From positions 248,001 through 312,000 of the forward strand of contig NZ_VNHY01000003.1 in the NCBI RefSeq assembly GCF_008124865.1: a DNA stretch of 64,000 nt, given 5' to 3'. The translations under genes were made by a program, and so were the position numbers. Positions within the stretch are counted from its first letter, which is position 1. Each line of letters opens with the position of its first letter. The notes under the pieces are model-generated. The model ran no database searches and was not told the DNA's origin. It saw only the letters and a program-made list of their open reading frames with translations. The DNA comes from Fodinibius salinus (GTDB lineage Bacteria > Bacteroidota > Rhodothermia > Balneolales > Balneolaceae). Positions 54,162 to 62,736 of the stretch are shown here, in pieces.

Positions 54162-55568
54162 TTAAAAATTTCGTTGAAGAATAAGTCCTGAAAGCCATAA
54201 TTGCCGTTGCTGAAATGCTAAGCTATAATATGATTGATTACGTTGCAATAAATAATGGTCAAATGGGAAGGACTCATTATTTATTTTTGGCTGATTAAAG
54301 ATAAAAGTTCTCCTGGAGTTAACAACGTTATTAGAGTAATTCCATTTCATTTCACCCAGTGTGTTCTGTACAAAGACAGGCGGGCCAAATAAAATATATA
54401 CCATGCCAGGATCTGTTTTCCATCCTTCCTTAAAATTTGAAAACTGTTTGTTGGCTTCTTCAACGCGGTTATAGTATTTCTTAAGTACTTTACGAGCTTT
54501 TACTTTATTCCCAATTTTTTTGAGCCAAAATTTATCTATAGCAGTTTTGAGTGAATCTTGATTATCTATAGCAAGTAAGTCTTCATAGTTCTCGTCATTC
54601 ATCAAATAAATAAGAGGACGCGCTAACTCTCGGGGCGTTTGAAGGGTGGGGTAGTTCTTGCTTTTTACACCAAAATCACGAGCTTTGACAATTTGATCAT
54701 TGTTTTGAGTTTGAGCTTTAAATCGATAGTTGCCAATACCTAATTGTTCAAAGCGAAATTCAATAAATACGTTGCCTTTATCATAAAGTTTACGGCTAGA
54801 TTTTTTTAACACGTTCTTATCGTCATAATTAATGCCTGTGTATTCAATAGTAGCAGAACTATAATTACTGAAAAACATCGGCCGGGCAACAGAATTATCA
54901 GATTTTATCTGCATAAGCTGGGCATTAATCGTTAGGGGATTTGCAGCAGAGTAATTTGTTATTTGAAAACGAAATAATAGGGAATCAATCCGAGAAGGTA
55001 TATTATATGTGGTTATGGGTACCCAAGATAAATTGGTGTCAGTATCTTTGCCCAGTACCCTAATATTCGTCAAATTTTTTTTATTGTTGTTAGGATTGGG
55101 AATGGAGATGGTTGCTTCTCGAGTAATCTTTTTACCAGAATTTTTGTCTGTTATTGTAGCGTATATTTTTTGGGGTCCTGATGTTGTTTGTAGTTGTTTT
55201 TCGAAGATATAAGATTGATTGATGTTGGAAATGGGTTTTTCAATCTCAATATCGTAGTGTTTTTTGTTTAAAGTTTTATTGCCTTCATTTTGGGCTTTAA
55301 TAACTATATCAACAGATATATTACTTTGTTGTTGATTATTAATCTCTTTGAATGTTAAGCTTCCATATACAATATTTGCTGTAATATTTATCTTGGGATT
55401 ATTGTCTGGGCTCATAAATCCCACAGTTGCCAGTTGTACTTCGGGATATCCTGCTTTGAATTTATAATCACTTCCCCGTTGAATGTGAGTATTGGCGTTT
55501 TGAGCACAACCAGTAATAATGAAAGAAAGCCCGCCTAATATGATATATATAACTTTTAAGGGATCCAT
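54162..55568 (-). CDS. GWxTD-domain lipoprotein (paralogue 1)
   Basis: 468 residues with a lipobox (ITGC, Cys21). The N-terminal half is beta-rich; the C-terminal third is the GWxTD domain, with KEGWKTDPGMVYILFGPP near residue 383 and the final QLWLSGLILQRNF. GWxTD proteins are typical of Bacteroidota and relatives and have no settled function. It directly follows its paralogue (19-nt gap) with the same domain order and length, a tandem duplication. Confidence 0.85.
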   Translation of the reverse strand: MDPLKVIYIILGGLSFIITGCAQNANTHIQRGSDYKFKAGYPEVQLATVGFMSPDNNPKINITANIVYGSLTFKEINNQQQSNISVDIVIKAQNEGNKTLNKKHYDIEIEKPISNINQSYIFEKQLQTTSGPQKIYATITDKNSGKKITREATISIPNPNNNKKNLTNIRVLGKDTDTNLSWVPITTYNIPSRIDSLLFRFQITNYSAANPLTINAQLMQIKSDNSVARPMFFSNYSSATIEYTGINYDDKNVLKKSSRKLYDKGNVFIEFRFEQLGIGNYRFKAQTQNNDQIVKARDFGVKSKNYPTLQTPRELARPLIYLMNDENYEDLLAIDNQDSLKTAIDKFWLKKIGNKVKARKVLKKYYNRVEEANKQFSNFKEGWKTDPGMVYILFGPPVFVQNTLGEMKWNYSNNVVNSRRTFIFNQPKINNESFPFDHYLLQRNQSYYSLAFQQRQLWLSGLILQRNF

Positions 55569-55587
55569 AATATTTATTTTGTACGAA

Positions 55588-57033
55588 TTAAATATTACGC
55601 TGCAATATTAATCCTGTTAGCCAAAGTTCAACTTGTTGGTATTGTATAGAAAAATAGGACTGTGAACGTTCGAGAAGATAGTGCTGGAAAGGAAAATATT
55701 GTGACTGCAATTTTGGCTGGTAGAAATAAAAATTTCTTTCAGGATCTGATCGATTGTAAGAATATGACCACTGCATTTCATCAAGCCTGTCTTCAATATA
55801 CCAAGGAGAGCCAAAAAGGATATATATCATTCCGAGATCGGTTTTCCATCCTTCCTTAAAGTTAGAAAACTGTTTATTAGCTTCCTCTACTCGATTGTAA
55901 TATTTCTGAATAATACTTTTTGTTTTATTCTTATTGCCGATATGTTTGAGCCAAAATCGATCAATAGTTTGTTTTAAGGAATCTGGATTATTGATTTTAA
56001 GTAATTTATCATACTTATCTTTACCCATCAAATAGACAAGGGGACGAGCCAGTTCTTTTGCCGTTTTAACAGAGGGATAGTTCTTGCTTTTTACCCCAAA
56101 GTCTCGTGCTTTAAAGTGATTGCCAGATTCTCCGCCTGTTTTATTTGTTTCTACTCTAAATCGATAATTTCCTCTTTGTTGATTAGCAAAAGTAAACTCA
56201 ATTAATACATTACCAGCTTGCCGTAATTTTCGTTGGGTCGATTCAATTGTTTGGGTATCATCGTATTCAATTCCTTTGTATCCAATGGTAGAGGGACTAT
56301 AGTTATTGTAGTGCATAGGACGGGCAGGAGTGGTATCAGAGGCAAATCGTATCAGTTTTGAATTGACAACCAAGGGTTTGTCAGAGCTGTTATTAGTTAC
56401 TTGAAAAACAAATCGCAGGGAATCAACACGTCCGGGCACATCATAGGTTGTAATAGGGGACCAGCTTGGAGTATTATTCTCCATATTTTTACCTAACATT
56501 TTAATGTTCGTCAAATTTGGGATATTGGCAGCCGGATTTGGAATGAAGGTTTTTGTAGAACTAGCAATTTTTTTCTTAGATCGAAGGTCAGTTAGCGTAA
56601 AATTTATTTTGTATTTTCCGGGTTCAACCTCTAACTCTTTTTGAAAAGTAAATGTTTCTTGACTATAAGCTATATTGGGGTCTTCTTTTTTGATCTGAAA
56701 GGTATATTGTTTGGAATCTATAACATCAGTTGAATCAGATTGTTTAATTACACGTACATCAACGGCAAGTTTAGATATATAGTTACTTCCTTCTTGATTA
56801 TAGATGAGACTCCCATAAACGATATCAGCGGCAAGGTTGATGGTGGGATTTCCTTGTTCATTAACAAAACCAAAAGCAGAAAATCGAACTTCGGGATGCC
56901 CTTCTTTAAAATTGTAGGTACTTCCTCGTTCTACATTGGGGTTAAAAGACTTTGAGCATCCCAAAAATAAGCTGCAAAAGATTCCCGCAATGGTGCAAAA
57001 AACAAAGAAATTGTGATCTTTTATTGTAAACAT
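55588..57033 (-). CDS. GWxTD-domain lipoprotein (paralogue 2)
   Basis: 481 residues, lipobox FLGC (Cys26). RGSTYNFKEGHPEVRFSAFG aligns with the same position in the downstream paralogue, and the GWxTD motif KEGWKTDLGMIYILFGSP and the ending ELWLTGLILQRNI are shared. Both copies are intact; identity is moderate, so the duplication is old. Divergent from pyk. Confidence 0.85.
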   Translation of the reverse strand: MFTIKDHNFFVFCTIAGIFCSLFLGCSKSFNPNVERGSTYNFKEGHPEVRFSAFGFVNEQGNPTINLAADIVYGSLIYNQEGSNYISKLAVDVRVIKQSDSTDVIDSKQYTFQIKKEDPNIAYSQETFTFQKELEVEPGKYKINFTLTDLRSKKKIASSTKTFIPNPAANIPNLTNIKMLGKNMENNTPSWSPITTYDVPGRVDSLRFVFQVTNNSSDKPLVVNSKLIRFASDTTPARPMHYNNYSPSTIGYKGIEYDDTQTIESTQRKLRQAGNVLIEFTFANQQRGNYRFRVETNKTGGESGNHFKARDFGVKSKNYPSVKTAKELARPLVYLMGKDKYDKLLKINNPDSLKQTIDRFWLKHIGNKNKTKSIIQKYYNRVEEANKQFSNFKEGWKTDLGMIYILFGSPWYIEDRLDEMQWSYSYNRSDPERNFYFYQPKLQSQYFPFQHYLLERSQSYFSIQYQQVELWLTGLILQRNI

Positions 57034-57244
57034 TTAAAGGAAGTATTGTATTTAAATGTATGTAAATCAATATATCAATTGATATCCAATTTCAAAGATT
57101 TATTAAAAAAAGTGTTCAAAATATAATAGACTATAAATACCAAGTTTTGGTATTCAGCAAGATTCGAAAAGCAGGCATAACGTTTATAGATAATATTTTA
57201 TACCTTAAACACTAATAGAATTTACTTAGCTAAATAATTATTTC

Positions 57245-58675
57245 ATGAGCATAAGTGAGCGCAGAACAAAGATTGTTTGCACCCTGGGCCCCAGCAGTAA
57301 TAGTGAACAAAAAATAGACCAGTTGGTGCGAAATGGAATGGATATTGCTCGTCTTAACTTTTCGCATGGTACTTACGAGAAGCACGAAGAAGTTATTTCT
57401 AATCTTCGCACCGTAGCTGATCGGTATGATGTAAGCCTGCCTATTTTGGCGGATTTGCAAGGCCCCAAAATTCGTGTAGGTGAAATAAAAGATGGGGCAT
57501 GTGAAATTTCAATGGGTGACTATATTACCCTTACCACCAAAGATGTTGTAGGTACCGCGCAAAAAGTACCCGTCGATTATAATGGGTTGATAGATGATGC
57601 CGTAGAAGGTAATAAAATTCTTATTGACGACGGATTGCTGGAACTCAAAATTGTGAAAAAAAATAGTGACAGCCTTACTGCACAAGTAATGGTGGGTGGT
57701 ACGCTTAAATCCCGTAAGGGTTTAAACTTGCCCAAGGTAGATTTATCGATGGCTTCGCTTACGGATAAAGATATTGATGATCTGGAATTTGCCGTCTCAA
57801 AAGGGGTTGATTATATCGGCATGTCGTTTGTACGTTCGGCTGATGATATCCAGGAAGTAATATCACGGGTACGAGCCTTAGATTCCAATGCCGGAATTAT
57901 TGCAAAAATTGAAAAGCCCGAAGCTGTAGAAGTTATAGATGATATCATTGAAGAATCCAGCGGTATTATGGTAGCCCGGGGCGACTTGGGCATAGAAATA
58001 CCCAGTGAAAAAGTGCCGATGGTGCAAAAAAATATTATTGACCGCTGTCGCAAAGCCGGCAAGCCAGTTATTACGGCTACCCAGATGTTGGATTCTATGA
58101 TAGAAAACCCGCGTGCTACGCGAGCCGAAAGTTCTGACGTTGCCAATGCAGTGCTTGATGGAACGGATGCAGTGATGTTGTCCGGAGAAACGGCGGCTGG
58201 TGAATATCCTATAGAGTCTATTCGAACGATGGATAAAATTTGTCGATCGGTAGAGGGTAACGCTCCTCATATCTATAATAGTTTAAGCTATCGCAAGCCC
58301 GAGTGGAAAGAGAAACAGGTTATTGAATCACTGGCATATTCTTGTGTAGCTTTGGCAGAAAATGTTGATGCTAAAGTGATTAGTACTATTACGCATTCGG
58401 GAAGCACGGCCCGACGCATAGCGAAGTTTCGTCCGGGAGTACCGCTTGTGGCATTTACAGAAAGCGAGGAGGTACGCCGCCAGCTGGGACTGATCTGGGG
58501 TGTTCGTCCTGTAATGATAGATGAAATTTTTGATACGGATCGTAGTGTAAAGGTCATGGAAGATTATTTACATAAGAATGGACTGGTTAGTAGTGATGAA
58601 CGGGTTATCATTGCCACCGGAATGCCCATCGCAAAACGGGGGCGTACCAATATGATTAAAGTAAGTACTATTTAA
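57245..58675 (+). CDS. pyk: Pyruvate kinase
   Basis: Transfers phosphate from phosphoenolpyruvate to ADP in glycolysis. 476 residues: RTKIVCTLGPSS at the N-terminus, ILADLQGPKIRVG, the catalytic Lys in IAKIEKPEA, MVARGDLGIE, and the active-site helix KPVITATQMLDSMI. The C-terminal effector domain is full length (380-476), so allosteric control is possible. Monocistronic, divergent from the GWxTD genes. Confidence 0.96.
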   Translation: MSISERRTKIVCTLGPSSNSEQKIDQLVRNGMDIARLNFSHGTYEKHEEVISNLRTVADRYDVSLPILADLQGPKIRVGEIKDGACEISMGDYITLTTKDVVGTAQKVPVDYNGLIDDAVEGNKILIDDGLLELKIVKKNSDSLTAQVMVGGTLKSRKGLNLPKVDLSMASLTDKDIDDLEFAVSKGVDYIGMSFVRSADDIQEVISRVRALDSNAGIIAKIEKPEAVEVIDDIIEESSGIMVARGDLGIEIPSEKVPMVQKNIIDRCRKAGKPVITATQMLDSMIENPRATRAESSDVANAVLDGTDAVMLSGETAAGEYPIESIRTMDKICRSVEGNAPHIYNSLSYRKPEWKEKQVIESLAYSCVALAENVDAKVISTITHSGSTARRIAKFRPGVPLVAFTESEEVRRQLGLIWGVRPVMIDEIFDTDRSVKVMEDYLHKNGLVSSDERVIIATGMPIAKRGRTNMIKVSTI

Positions 58676-58776
58676 AGTTAGTGTTTTATAATCACATAGG
58701 TGTAAATATAACTTATACTTACTGTTGCAGAGTTAAACATGAGATTGATTACATTTGATAATGTGAGTTTTTTGAA

Positions 58777-61350
58777 ATGAGGTCAGCTGTAGAAATTGAT
58801 ATAAGAATAAACATCCTTTTGGGAATATTCCTGTGTTCTTTGTTGACAGCAGGCTGTGGACAACCGATCAAAAATTCTTGGGGCAACTTTCGGGCTTATT
58901 ATAATACGTACTATAATGCGGAAAAAAATTATCAGGCAGGGTTAGAAAAGGTTCGTGATCAACCTGTTACATTAGATCCCGCTAAACCGATTCGAATACA
59001 TCCATCGCCCATACAGGCGGGCAAAGCAGATTTTGAGCAGGCCATTGAAAAGGCTGCTAAAATTATTCGTAAATTTCCCGACTCTAAATGGACGGATGAT
59101 GCCTTGTTCTTGATTGGTAAATCCTATTACTATCAGCAAGAGTTTTTTGCGGCATTACAAAAATTCGAAGAGCTCCGTAATGCCAGTGAGTCAGCTGAGA
59201 TGGAACGCCAGGCCATTATCTGGAAGGGGCGAACACTGCTTGAACTGGAAAATTACAGTGAGGGCATAAGTTTTTTAGAAAATGAACTGGTACAGTATCC
59301 CAACGACTGGCCAGATGGTAAAAAAGCAGAAATCCGTATCATATTTGCCCAGCATCAGGTAATGCTTGAACACTGGCAAGAGGCTGAATCAGCTTTTTTA
59401 ACCGCACTACCTGATATCGAAAATAACAAACTATTGGGACGCACCTATTTCTTATATGGTCAGGTATTAGAACGTCTAGGCAGATATGGAGAGGCTTATA
59501 TCGCTTTTTCCAGAGTCAGTAAAAACTTTGTTGATTTTGAGTTTGGATACTGGGGAGAGATGAAACGGGCCGATGTCGCTCGTAAAAATGATAAGTTGGA
59601 TTTGGCTCTTTCGATTTATAAAAAATTACGGGCTGATGATAAGAATGTGGATAGAATTTCTACTATTAATTATGAGATTGCCCGTACGTTAGAAATGAAA
59701 GGGAATGTTACGGAAGCTGAACGTCGATATAAAGACTTACTGTACAAGTCATCAACAAGGAATATTGGTAGTATCAGTGGAAAAATTTATTTCCGATTGG
59801 GTATAATTAACAGTGAATATCACCATAATTTTCGTCGGGCAGCTGCCTATTTTGATACTTCTTCGTCAGTAAGTAATAAGCCCAATATAAATAGTAATAC
59901 ACCAGATGCCCAGACGATGGCAGATGCTTTTGGACAATATGTGGGGCTAAAAAATAGAATTGCACGAGCTGATAGTCTGCTGCATTTGGGATCCCTTACC
60001 GCCTTACAACTGGATTCCGCTATTGCAGATATAAGGAGAAAAAAACGACAAGCGCTTTTGGAGCAGCAAGAATCAAAATCAAATAGAAAGTTAGCCAACC
60101 GGGAATTGGCGAATGATAATAACCAGCAGCTTGCATCCGGCGAATATGGGTTTCTAAACTATCGCAGTGCTCAGTTTGTACAACGCGGAATATCAGAATT
60201 TAGAGTTCGGTGGGGTAACCGTCCATTGGTTGATAATTGGCGCCGCATTGAGGTTGTCCGGCAATCTGCCTCCGGTGAAGAAGAAATAGTAGCAAAGAAA
60301 ACACGCAAAAATATTACTGCCGACTCTTTAGCTGTTGACTTTTCACTTGATGACATTCCTCGTAACGAGCAGGCTAAAACCGCTCTTCACAAAGAAAAGG
60401 CAAATGCCCGGTACGAGTTGGGTAATTTATTCTTTTTTACCTTAAATATGCCGGATAGTGCTCGTTCATATTTCCGAAAGGTGACTAACAGTTCGCCATC
60501 TAAATCACTCCGGGCACGAGCCATGTATTCATTATATGAGAGCTACAATACACAAGAAAATACGGAGAGCCTGAACTATTGGAAAGATCGTATTTTAAAG
60601 CAGTATCCCAACTCGGAATATGCACATGCGATACGCAACAAAGGTTCAGAGATTAATGAAGCTTTTGCAGAGGACAGTAATTCTGTTCTGAGAAAAAAAT
60701 ATCAGCATATTGTATCTTCTGAGCATTACAGTACTCCAACAGCATTGCGTAAGCTGGCCCTTGCTAATCGATCGTCTGCGCTGGCTCCACATATTTATTA
60801 TGAGGCTATTGAGCGATATATCCATCGCGCCAAGAATGAAGAGGCTTTGGCTGATTCTACCGGAATATTTACGGCTGTTATTGCCAATAGTGATAACAGT
60901 GCAAAAAAATCATTTGAAAGCTCTGCCTGGGATAGCGTACGTTTTGCACTCGGCCAATTTGATACCACCTTTACCAATGCCAGTCAACAAAAGAAAGTAG
61001 CGGCAATGCGTTCATTCCTGGAAGAGCAAAGAAAAGCAGGTGATATTACTACGTGTAAAGAGCAAGGTATCTCCCTTACCATTTTACCCGATAAAGAAAC
61101 GTTTTTATCGACTGTTGATTATCCTCAAAAATTAGAGAGGAAATCTATTTCTGGAGAAGTGGTTTATCGTTTTACCCTTTCTTCCGATGGCAGTATTGAA
61201 TCATATACGCTAGAATCTACCCGAACCTCTCTGGGAATTGAAGAAGCATTCGAAGATGCTTTTGATGAGTCTTTGCGTTTTGGTTCGTTGCCGGATACTG
61301 TGACAGCAGATCGTATTCGCTGCACTATTCGTTTTCCCATTCGGCAATAG
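58777..61350 (+). CDS. Large TPR lipoprotein with TonB-like C-terminal domain (SprE/PorW-like candidate)
   Basis: 857 residues with a probable lipobox (TAGC, Cys27). NSWGNFRAYYNTYYNAEKNY near residue 34 resembles the conserved opening of SprE/PorW, TPR lipoproteins of the type IX secretion/gliding machinery. TPR-like repeats fill about 75-350 and 550-650, separated by a charged region (430-470). The last 75 residues (SGEVVYRFTLSSDGSIESY, then RCTIRFPIRQ) look like a TonB C-terminal domain. The SprE link is tentative; no other T9SS gene is in view. Confidence 0.65.
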   Translation: MRSAVEIDIRINILLGIFLCSLLTAGCGQPIKNSWGNFRAYYNTYYNAEKNYQAGLEKVRDQPVTLDPAKPIRIHPSPIQAGKADFEQAIEKAAKIIRKFPDSKWTDDALFLIGKSYYYQQEFFAALQKFEELRNASESAEMERQAIIWKGRTLLELENYSEGISFLENELVQYPNDWPDGKKAEIRIIFAQHQVMLEHWQEAESAFLTALPDIENNKLLGRTYFLYGQVLERLGRYGEAYIAFSRVSKNFVDFEFGYWGEMKRADVARKNDKLDLALSIYKKLRADDKNVDRISTINYEIARTLEMKGNVTEAERRYKDLLYKSSTRNIGSISGKIYFRLGIINSEYHHNFRRAAAYFDTSSSVSNKPNINSNTPDAQTMADAFGQYVGLKNRIARADSLLHLGSLTALQLDSAIADIRRKKRQALLEQQESKSNRKLANRELANDNNQQLASGEYGFLNYRSAQFVQRGISEFRVRWGNRPLVDNWRRIEVVRQSASGEEEIVAKKTRKNITADSLAVDFSLDDIPRNEQAKTALHKEKANARYELGNLFFFTLNMPDSARSYFRKVTNSSPSKSLRARAMYSLYESYNTQENTESLNYWKDRILKQYPNSEYAHAIRNKGSEINEAFAEDSNSVLRKKYQHIVSSEHYSTPTALRKLALANRSSALAPHIYYEAIERYIHRAKNEEALADSTGIFTAVIANSDNSAKKSFESSAWDSVRFALGQFDTTFTNASQQKKVAAMRSFLEEQRKAGDITTCKEQGISLTILPDKETFLSTVDYPQKLERKSISGEVVYRFTLSSDGSIESYTLESTRTSLGIEEAFEDAFDESLRFGSLPDTVTADRIRCTIRFPIRQ

Positions 61351-61358
61351 GAGTAAAA

Positions 61359-62441
61359 TTATTCTGAAGCAGCAAGTTGATGAATCGATGAGATATTGCG
61401 TTCTCTAATGTGGTTAGCCAGTTTTTTGTTGATTGATTTTACTAAACTTGGTCCTTCATAAATGAGTCCGGTATAAACTTGCAGCAGGTCGGCACCAGCC
61501 TTTAGCATTTTGAGTGCTGTATCAAAAGAATCAATACCTCCAACCCCGATGATAGGTTTCTGTCCATTGGTTGCTTTACTAATCCAGGAAATCATTGCTA
61601 CGCTCTTGGACGCAAGAGGACGTCCGCTGAGTCCGCCGCGCCCAATCTGCCTGAGAGTACTTCGATTGGTGGAAAGATCATCACGTGATGATGACGTATT
61701 ACAGGCCATATAGCCATGTATGCGATGTTGCTCGCATATATCCAGCAACTCCATAAGTTGAGGTTTCGTCAGATCAGAAGAAAATTTGACTACAGTAGGT
61801 ACTGTTCGGGCATCTTCGCGAATGCTCAGAGCAGAAAGGAGTTTAGCAAGCACTTCGGGATCTTCAAATGTTTTGCCCTCAGTGGTATTAGGGCACGAAA
61901 TGTTGATGGTAATATAGTCGGCAATTTCTTTAGCTTTGGTAAAACTATATACATAATCTTTAATTCCCGCTTCACCCATAATATTACTGTCATGTGTTTT
62001 TGCAATATTGATACCCAAGGGTATCGACAGGTTCTTGTTTTTTAGTCGTTTTATAATGGTTTGGGTACCATCATTATTTAAGCCCATGCGATTTATTAGT
62101 GCCCGGTCTTTGGGTAGCCGAAATGCTCTTGGTTTGGGATTACCGGTGCTGGGCTGTTGGGTAATGCTGCCGATTTCTACAAATCCGAATCCTAAGGCTT
62201 CCATGATTTCGGGAATGTCACCATTTTTGTCAAATCCGGCAGCCAGACCAATGGGGTTTCGAAATGAAAGCCCCCAAATCTGCTGTTCAAGTTCAGGAGC
62301 TTGATAGTCATAAATACCTTTTGCCAGCTGCCCTAATAATGAATTTTGAGAAGCTGCTTTAGCAAAGCGATGGGTTAACGTGTGGGCATATTCCGCATCA
62401 AGCTGGAATAAAAGTGGTTTTAACAGAGAGTTATATATCAT
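61359..62441 (-). CDS. pyrD: Dihydroorotate dehydrogenase (quinone), class 2
   Basis: Oxidises dihydroorotate to orotate in pyrimidine synthesis, feeding electrons to quinone at the membrane. 360 residues: an N-terminal amphipathic helix (1-40), FRNPIGLAAGFDKNG, NISCPNTTEGKTF, VKFSSDLTK and the FMN-phosphate site VGGIDSFDTALKML, GADLLQVYTG. The N-terminal extension distinguishes class 2 from soluble class 1. Convergent with the TPR lipoprotein gene (8-nt gap). Confidence 0.94.
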   Translation of the reverse strand: MIYNSLLKPLLFQLDAEYAHTLTHRFAKAASQNSLLGQLAKGIYDYQAPELEQQIWGLSFRNPIGLAAGFDKNGDIPEIMEALGFGFVEIGSITQQPSTGNPKPRAFRLPKDRALINRMGLNNDGTQTIIKRLKNKNLSIPLGINIAKTHDSNIMGEAGIKDYVYSFTKAKEIADYITINISCPNTTEGKTFEDPEVLAKLLSALSIREDARTVPTVVKFSSDLTKPQLMELLDICEQHRIHGYMACNTSSSRDDLSTNRSTLRQIGRGGLSGRPLASKSVAMISWISKATNGQKPIIGVGGIDSFDTALKMLKAGADLLQVYTGLIYEGPSLVKSINKKLANHIRERNISSIHQLAASE

Positions 62442-62736
62442 TGTTTAAAGCCGTATATTTTTTGCACGCTCAAACTAAGGAGCTTTATGCTAAAACAAAA
62501 TTTTAGATTATTGATATTTAAAAGTGTTTGTCGGTCAATGGATAACACTGAATGTGATGGTGAAGGGATGAGCTACTCATATTCTTCATTCCGAAGATCA
62601 TATTAAAAAACAGTCTAATAATGATTGCCTCAATGGAAATATGGCACTTTTCCTACCACTCAGTGGTCCAGAAGACACATAGAAGAGAAAAGTTACGTTA
62701 TAATTAATTTTACTTTATAAAAGTATTTAGCCTGTG

